This document shows positions 57,077-64,000 of a stretch of DNA of 64,000 nt, piece by piece. Within the stretch, counting starts at the first letter, position 1; each line of letters begins with the position of its first letter. The notes beneath the pieces are model-generated. The model did no database searches, was not told where the DNA came from, and was given only the letters and a program-made list of their open reading frames with translations. Position numbers and translations under genes: made by a program. Source of the DNA: Luteimonas terricola (GTDB lineage Bacteria; Pseudomonadota; Gammaproteobacteria; Xanthomonadales; Xanthomonadaceae); assembly GCF_004352845.1 (NCBI RefSeq), contig NZ_SJRX01000008.1:1-64000 (forward strand), given 5' to 3'.

Positions 57077-58440
57077 GCGGCGCACGCATCCACGTCGACC
57101 TGGCCGTGGTGGGCGGCGGCTCCGGCGGGCTGGCCGCGGCTTTTCGCGCCGCCAACCATGGCGCGCGCGTCGCACTGCTGGAACCGGGCGAACTCGGCGG
57201 CACCTGCGTCAACGTCGGCTGCGTGCCGAAGAAGGCGATGTGGCTGGCCGCGGACCTGGGCGCGCGCATCGGCCTGGCCCAGGCGCTGGGCTTTCCCGTG
57301 GAGCCGGCCTGCCCGGACTGGGAAACGCTGGTTGCGAGCCGCCAGCGCTACATCGCCAACATCCACGCCAGCTACCGCAAGCGCCTGGACGAGGCCGGCA
57401 TCGTGCGGCTGCCCGCGCGCGGCCGCCTGGCCGGCGACGGCCTGGTGGAGTGCGACGATGGCACCCAGCTGCAGGCAGCCCACATCCTGCTGGCGACCGG
57501 TGGGAGCCCGGTGAGGCCGGACATCCCGGGTGTGGAGCTCGGCATCGATTCCGACGGCTTCTTCGCGCTGTCCGCGGCCCCGCGGCGGGTGGCGATCATC
57601 GGCGGTGGCTACATCGGCGTCGAACTCGCCGGCGTGATGCAGGGGCTGGGCTGCCAGGTCGAACTGTTCGTGCGCGGCGACAGCCTGCTCAAGGGCTTCG
57701 ATCCGGACGTGGTCGAGCGCCTGCAGGGCAACATGCACCAGTCGGGCATCGCGCTGCACTTCGGCTATTCCCTGGCCGCGCTGGAGGCTGGCGGCGACAG
57801 CGACGGCGTGCGCCTGCGCGAGAGGGATGGCGACGCGGGCGAGCCCTTCGACGCGGTGATCCTCGCCACCGGACGCCGCCCGAACACCGACGGCCTCGGC
57901 CTGGAAGCGGCCGGCGTGCGCGTTGCCGATGACGGCCGTATCGAGGTCGACGGCTTCCAGTCCACCAGCGCCGAGCAGATCTACGCCGTCGGCGACGTGA
58001 CCGGCCGCCTGGCACTGACGCCGGTGGCGATCGCCGAGGGACGGCGATTGATGGACCGCGTGTTCGGCGGCGAGCCCGGCGCCTGCGTCGACCACGGCAA
58101 CGTGCCCACCGTGGTGTTCTCGCACCCGCCGCTGGGCCGGGTCGGGCTGACCGAGGCCGAGGCCCGCGAGCGCTTCGGCGGCGACGCGGTGAGCTGCCAC
58201 CGCACCACCTTCCGGCCGATGCTGCACGCCCTGGCCGACGTGCAGCAGCACAGCATGTTCAAGGCCGTCTGCGTGGGCGAAGAGAAGCGCGTGGTCGGCC
58301 TGCACCTGGTGGGCGAGGCCGCCGACGAGATCCTGCAGGGCTTCGCGGTGGCGGTGAAGATGGGCGCGACGCTGGCCGACTTCCACGCCACCGTCGCCAT
58401 CCACCCCACCAGCGCCGAAGAGATCGTGCTGCTGCGCTGA
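57073..58440 (+). CDS. gor: Glutathione-disulfide reductase
   Basis: This 455-residue flavoprotein has the redox cysteines C45-VNVG-C50 in GGTCVNVGCVPKK, the NADPH-fold IIGGGYIGVELAG, and the interface motif HPTSAEE near the end with the catalytic His. It reduces glutathione disulfide with NADPH. The GTG start overlaps the DadA-like stop by four bases, so the two are coupled. Confidence 0.92.
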   Translation: MSGARIHVDLAVVGGGSGGLAAAFRAANHGARVALLEPGELGGTCVNVGCVPKKAMWLAADLGARIGLAQALGFPVEPACPDWETLVASRQRYIANIHASYRKRLDEAGIVRLPARGRLAGDGLVECDDGTQLQAAHILLATGGSPVRPDIPGVELGIDSDGFFALSAAPRRVAIIGGGYIGVELAGVMQGLGCQVELFVRGDSLLKGFDPDVVERLQGNMHQSGIALHFGYSLAALEAGGDSDGVRLRERDGDAGEPFDAVILATGRRPNTDGLGLEAAGVRVADDGRIEVDGFQSTSAEQIYAVGDVTGRLALTPVAIAEGRRLMDRVFGGEPGACVDHGNVPTVVFSHPPLGRVGLTEAEARERFGGDAVSCHRTTFRPMLHALADVQQHSMFKAVCVGEEKRVVGLHLVGEAADEILQGFAVAVKMGATLADFHATVAIHPTSAEEIVLLR

Positions 58441-58458
58441 GCGGTTAGGATCGTGGGC

Positions 58459-59235
58459 ATGGATATCTTCACCTTGCACCGCGGCAGCGCGCCGCTGCTC
58501 GTCAGCCTGCCGCACGACGGCACCCACGTCCCGGACGCGATCGCACGGCGCCTGACCGCCAGCGCGCGCGGCGTGCCCGACACCGACTGGCACGTGGCGC
58601 TGCTGTACGACTTCGCGCGCGATCTCGGCGCCTCGATCCTGGTGCCGACGCATTCGCGCTACGTGGTCGACCTCAACCGCAGCGAGGACGACACCTCGCT
58701 CTACCCCGGGCAGAACACCACCGGCCTGTGCCCGGTGCGCCAGTTCGACGGCAGCGCGGTGTACCTGGAGGGACAGGAACCGGTGCCGGAAGAGGTGCGG
58801 CAGCGCGTGGATGCGTACTGGCGGCCCTACCACGCGGCGCTGCGCGGGGAGATCGATCGCCTGAAGCAGGAGCACGGCCGCGTGGTGCTGTGGGAGGCCC
58901 ACTCGATCCGCGGCGAGCTGCCCTGGCTGTTCCCCGGGCGCCTGCCCGACCTCAACCTCGGCACCGCCAGCGGCACCAGCTGTTCGCCGGAGCTGGCCGA
59001 GCGCCTGGCCCTGGTGCTGGCGACGCAGGACGGCTACGACTGGGTCGCCAACGGCCGCTTCAAGGGCGGCCACATCACCCGCCACTACGGCCAGCCCGAA
59101 CAGGGTGTCGAGGCGGTGCAGCTCGAGATCGCGCAGCGCGCATACATGGACGAGGCCACGTTCGACTGGCTGCCCGGGGAGGCTGCCGCGTTGCAGCCGG
59201 TGCTGCGCGCGCTGCTGGAAGCCACACTCCTGTAG
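58459..59235 (+). CDS. hutG: N-formylglutamate deformylase
   Basis: This 258-residue protein has the family features SLPHDGTHVP with a metal His, DLNRSEDD, EAHSIRGELP and FKGGHITRHYGQP. It releases formate and glutamate from N-formylglutamate, the last step of the five-step histidine route. It is 18 bp after gor. The stop TAG belongs to a REP unit (TG-TAG-GAGC), so the natural end may have been overwritten. hutU is about 57 kb away. Confidence 0.92.
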   Translation: MDIFTLHRGSAPLLVSLPHDGTHVPDAIARRLTASARGVPDTDWHVALLYDFARDLGASILVPTHSRYVVDLNRSEDDTSLYPGQNTTGLCPVRQFDGSAVYLEGQEPVPEEVRQRVDAYWRPYHAALRGEIDRLKQEHGRVVLWEAHSIRGELPWLFPGRLPDLNLGTASGTSCSPELAERLALVLATQDGYDWVANGRFKGGHITRHYGQPEQGVEAVQLEIAQRAYMDEATFDWLPGEAAALQPVLRALLEATLL

Positions 59236-59295
59236 GAGCAGCCACGGCTGCGACCATCCGCCTCCCCGGTAGTCGCGGCCATAGCCGCTCCTGCA
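59231..59295. repeat. REP doublet between hutG and parE
   Basis: Arm 1 (59231-59254) and arm 2 (59272-59295) are inverted REP copies of the TGTAGGAGC...GGCTGCGAC type, with several compensating differences, around a 17-base spacer. It lies between convergent genes, the classic place for such palindromes, and supplies the hutG stop codon. Confidence 0.8.
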
Positions 59296-59316
59296 ATGGC
59301 CGGGCGTGCCGCTGGT

Positions 59317-61221
59317 TCAGACCTCGAGACTGGCCAGGTCGCCCTTTTCCTCGAGCCACGACTTGCGGTCGGACGCCCGCTTCTTGGCCAGCAGCATGTC
59401 CATCAGCGAGCGCGTCTGGTCGGCATCGTCGATGGTCAGCTGCACCAGGCGGCGGGTATCGGGGTGGATCGTGGACTCGCGCAGCTGCGGCGGGTTCATT
59501 TCGCCCAGGCCCTTGAAGCGGGTGACGTTGACCGTGCCCTTGGGGCCCTTCTTCGACGTGCCCTCGCGCGCGATCTTTTCCAGCAGCAGGCGCTTTTCTT
59601 CCTCGTCCAGGGCATAGAACACCTGCTTGCCGATGTCGACGCGGTACAGCGGCGGCATCGCCACGAAGATGTGGCCGGCGCGCACCAGCGCCGGGAAGTG
59701 GCGCAGGAACAGCGCCGCCAGCAGGGTGGCGATGTGCAGGCCGTCGGAGTCGGCGTCGGCCAGGATCACCACCTTGCCGTAGCGCAGGCCGGAGATGTCG
59801 TCCTTGCCCGGGTCGCAGCCGATGGCGATGGCGAGGTTGTGCACTTCCTCGGAGGCCAGCACGCTGGTGGACGCGACCTCCCAGGTGTTCAGGATCTTGC
59901 CGCGCAGCGGCAGGATCGCCTGGAAGTCCTTGTCGCGGGCCTGCTTGGCGGAGCCGCCGGCCGAATCGCCCTCGACCAGGAACAGCTCGGTGCGCGACAG
60001 GTCCTGGCTGATGCAGTCGGCCAGCTTGCCGGGCAGGGCCGGGCCCTGGGTGACCTTCTTGCGGGTGATCTGCTTTTCGGTCTTCAGGCGCGCGCTGGCG
60101 CGATCGATCGCCAACTGCGCGATCTTCTCGCCCAGCTCGACGTGCTGGTTGAGCCACAGCGTGAACGCATCTTCGGCGGCGCCCTCGATGAAGCCCGCCG
60201 CCTGGCGCGAACTCAGCCGCTCCTTGGTCTGGCCGCTGAACTGCGGGTCGCTCATCTTCAGGCTGAGCACGAAGGCGACCCGGTCCCAGACGTCTTCGGG
60301 CGCCAGCTTCACGCCGCGCGGCAGCAGGCTGCGGATCTCGCAGAACTTGCGCAGCGCATCGGTGAAGCCGGACCTCAGGCCGTTGACGTGGGTGCCGTGC
60401 TGCGTCGTCGGGATCAGGTTGACGTAGCTTTCCTGCACCAGCTCGCCTTCCGGGATCCAGGCCGCGGCCCAGTCCACGATCTCGGTGTCCTTGCGCAGGC
60501 CGCCCAGGAACAGCTCGGGCGGCAGCGATTCGCGCCCGCTCAGCTCGCCGGCGAGGTAGTCGCGCAGGCCATCGGCGTAGTGCCATTCGTCGCGTTCATC
60601 GCTGGCCTCGTCGAACAGGGTCACGGTCAGGCCGGGGCACAGCACCGCCTTGGCGCGCAGCAGGTGGCGCAGCGAACGCAGGTTGAATTTCGGCGTATCG
60701 AAGTACTTCGGGTCGGGCCAGAAGCGCAGCCGGGTGCCGGTGTTGCGCTTGCCGACCGCGCCCACGACCTCGAGCCCGCTGGCCGGGTCGCCGTCGCGGA
60801 AGGCCATGCGGTACTCGCTGCCGTCGCGCTTGATGTGGATCTCGACCAGGGTCGACAGCGCGTTGACCACGCTGACGCCCACGCCATGCAGGCCGCCGGA
60901 GAACGCGTAGTTGCGGTTGCTGAACTTCCCGCCCGCGTGCAGGCGGGTCAGGATCAGCTCCACGCCCGGCACCTTTTCCTCCGGATGGATGTCCACCGGC
61001 ATGCCGCGGCCGTCATCGGAGACCTCGCAGCTGCCGTCCTTGAACATGGTCACGGCGATCGCGCGCGCGTGGCCGGCCAGGGCCTCGTCGACGGCGTTGT
61101 CGACCACCTCCTGCGCCAGGTGGTTGGGACGGGTGGTGTCGGTGTACATGCCTGGCCGGCGCTTGACCGGGTCCAGGCCGGACAGGACTTCGATGTCGGC
61201 GGCGTCGTAGCGTGAACTCAT
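59317..61221 (-). CDS. parE: DNA topoisomerase IV subunit B
   Basis: This 634-residue protein has GHKL ATPase motifs (VVDNAVDEA, DDGRGMPV, GGLHGVGVSVVNA) and a TOPRIM domain (LVEGDSAGGSAKQ, DADSDGLHI), ending in the GyrB/ParE C-terminal QLTIDD region. The length matches ParE rather than GyrB (about 800). Topoisomerase IV unlinks daughter chromosomes. It is divergent from pyrG. Confidence 0.95.
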   Translation of the reverse strand: MSSRYDAADIEVLSGLDPVKRRPGMYTDTTRPNHLAQEVVDNAVDEALAGHARAIAVTMFKDGSCEVSDDGRGMPVDIHPEEKVPGVELILTRLHAGGKFSNRNYAFSGGLHGVGVSVVNALSTLVEIHIKRDGSEYRMAFRDGDPASGLEVVGAVGKRNTGTRLRFWPDPKYFDTPKFNLRSLRHLLRAKAVLCPGLTVTLFDEASDERDEWHYADGLRDYLAGELSGRESLPPELFLGGLRKDTEIVDWAAAWIPEGELVQESYVNLIPTTQHGTHVNGLRSGFTDALRKFCEIRSLLPRGVKLAPEDVWDRVAFVLSLKMSDPQFSGQTKERLSSRQAAGFIEGAAEDAFTLWLNQHVELGEKIAQLAIDRASARLKTEKQITRKKVTQGPALPGKLADCISQDLSRTELFLVEGDSAGGSAKQARDKDFQAILPLRGKILNTWEVASTSVLASEEVHNLAIAIGCDPGKDDISGLRYGKVVILADADSDGLHIATLLAALFLRHFPALVRAGHIFVAMPPLYRVDIGKQVFYALDEEEKRLLLEKIAREGTSKKGPKGTVNVTRFKGLGEMNPPQLRESTIHPDTRRLVQLTIDDADQTRSLMDMLLAKKRASDRKSWLEEKGDLASLEV

Positions 61222-61301
61222 CGCGGGCGTGGGGCAGGGACTGCGTAGGGGAAGCCGACCAGAATGGCGGCCTGCCGGGGGCGGGTCAAGGCGCATATTG
61301 A

Positions 61302-63041
<1,740 letters not shown>

Positions 63042-63050
63042 GCATTTTTA

Positions 63051-63187
63051 GCCACGGATTTACGCGGATTACGCGGATCAGGCTTCTGCTCTTCCCGATT
63101 GTTACGCAAGTAACCTAGCGTACGGTCTTGCAATGGCGGCAGGAAAGACCTTTACCTTATCCGCTTTTATCCGCGTAAATCCGTGGC
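63051..63187. repeat. 19-bp terminal inverted repeat element between pyrG and kdsA
   Basis: GCCACGGATTTACGCGGAT (63051-63069) and ATCCGCGTAAATCCGTGGC (63169-63187) are perfectly inverted. A second ACGCGGAT follows the left arm and ATCCGC precedes the right. A-rich and T-rich runs flank it (TTTTTA before, AAAAAAA after). Base composition is clearly lower in GC than the neighbours. This ACGGATTTACGCGGAT sequence is a very widespread repeat type. The element may be a small mobile or repeated sequence; no transposase is present. Confidence 0.8.
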
Positions 63188-63203
63188 AAAAAAAGGCTTC
63201 TCA

Positions 63204-64000
<797 letters not shown>

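Overview
Organism: the window is high-GC DNA with strong G/C third-position bias, very short intergenic gaps and gene content typical of Xanthomonadaceae (Lysobacter, Luteimonas, Stenotrophomonas or Xanthomonas relatives). Supporting markers are a lexA2-imuA-imuB-dnaE2 mutagenesis cassette, a metallo-beta-lactamase closely resembling Stenotrophomonas L1, a pyrG-kdsA pair, and GTAGGAGC-type REP palindromes. I infer the family; the genus cannot be fixed from the sequence alone. No rRNA, tRNA, CRISPR array, transposase or phage gene was seen. Layout: 0-0.3 kb is a composite nested-palindrome repeat that recurs inverted at 38 kb. 0.36-10 kb holds urocanase (hutU), a small membrane protein, a basic small protein that seems to start at ATC, a HipA-like kinase/DUF3037 pair, an amino-acid permease, an ATP-grasp protein and the MrfA/MrfB repair pair. 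10-13.8 kb has a DUF885 peptidase, a BON protein, a duplicated-module secreted protein and a DUF6165 protein. 13.8-16.9 kb is the most accessory-looking stretch: a GGDEF tail fragment, a frameshifted PH-domain pseudogene, an unrecognised exported protein, a small Lpp-like lipoprotein and an L,D-transpeptidase apparently starting at ATC. 17-23.4 kb is the SOS mutagenesis operon, with a REP doublet inserted in frame in dnaE2. 23.4-38 kb contains a ClpP-like lipoprotein, an S4/LemA/DUF2207/ABC-exporter operon, a MAPEG protein, a gspA/gspB-like pair behind an EamA transporter, a DUF72/aldo-keto reductase/NTP-exchanger-like operon and a serine hydrolase. 38-49 kb has the second composite repeat, a second DUF885 peptidase, an exported cyclophilin, a PadR/sensor pair, an intracellular PHB depolymerase, a methyltransferase, a HemJ-like protein, an alkaline phosphatase and a dicarboxylate symporter. 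49-64 kb has the L1-like lactamase, two M16 peptidases, a bile-acid-type symporter, two NlpC/P60 hydrolases, slyD, a DadA-like oxidase, gor, hutG, parE, pyrG and kdsA (cut by the window end). How genes work together: LexA2 should repress a three-gene translesion synthesis machine (ImuA, ImuB, DnaE2). MrfA/MrfB are a separate DNA repair pair. hutU and hutG are two steps of histidine use but lie 57 kb apart. Envelope functions dominate the remainder (NlpC/P60 hydrolases, L,D-transpeptidase, Lpp-like lipoprotein, M16 and DUF885 peptidases, beta-lactamase). The most unusual signals are the covarying nested palindromes, two apparent ATC starts, REP palindromes that enter coding sequence or supply stop codons, and a His-to-Gln change in a zinc ligand of the L1-like lactamase.
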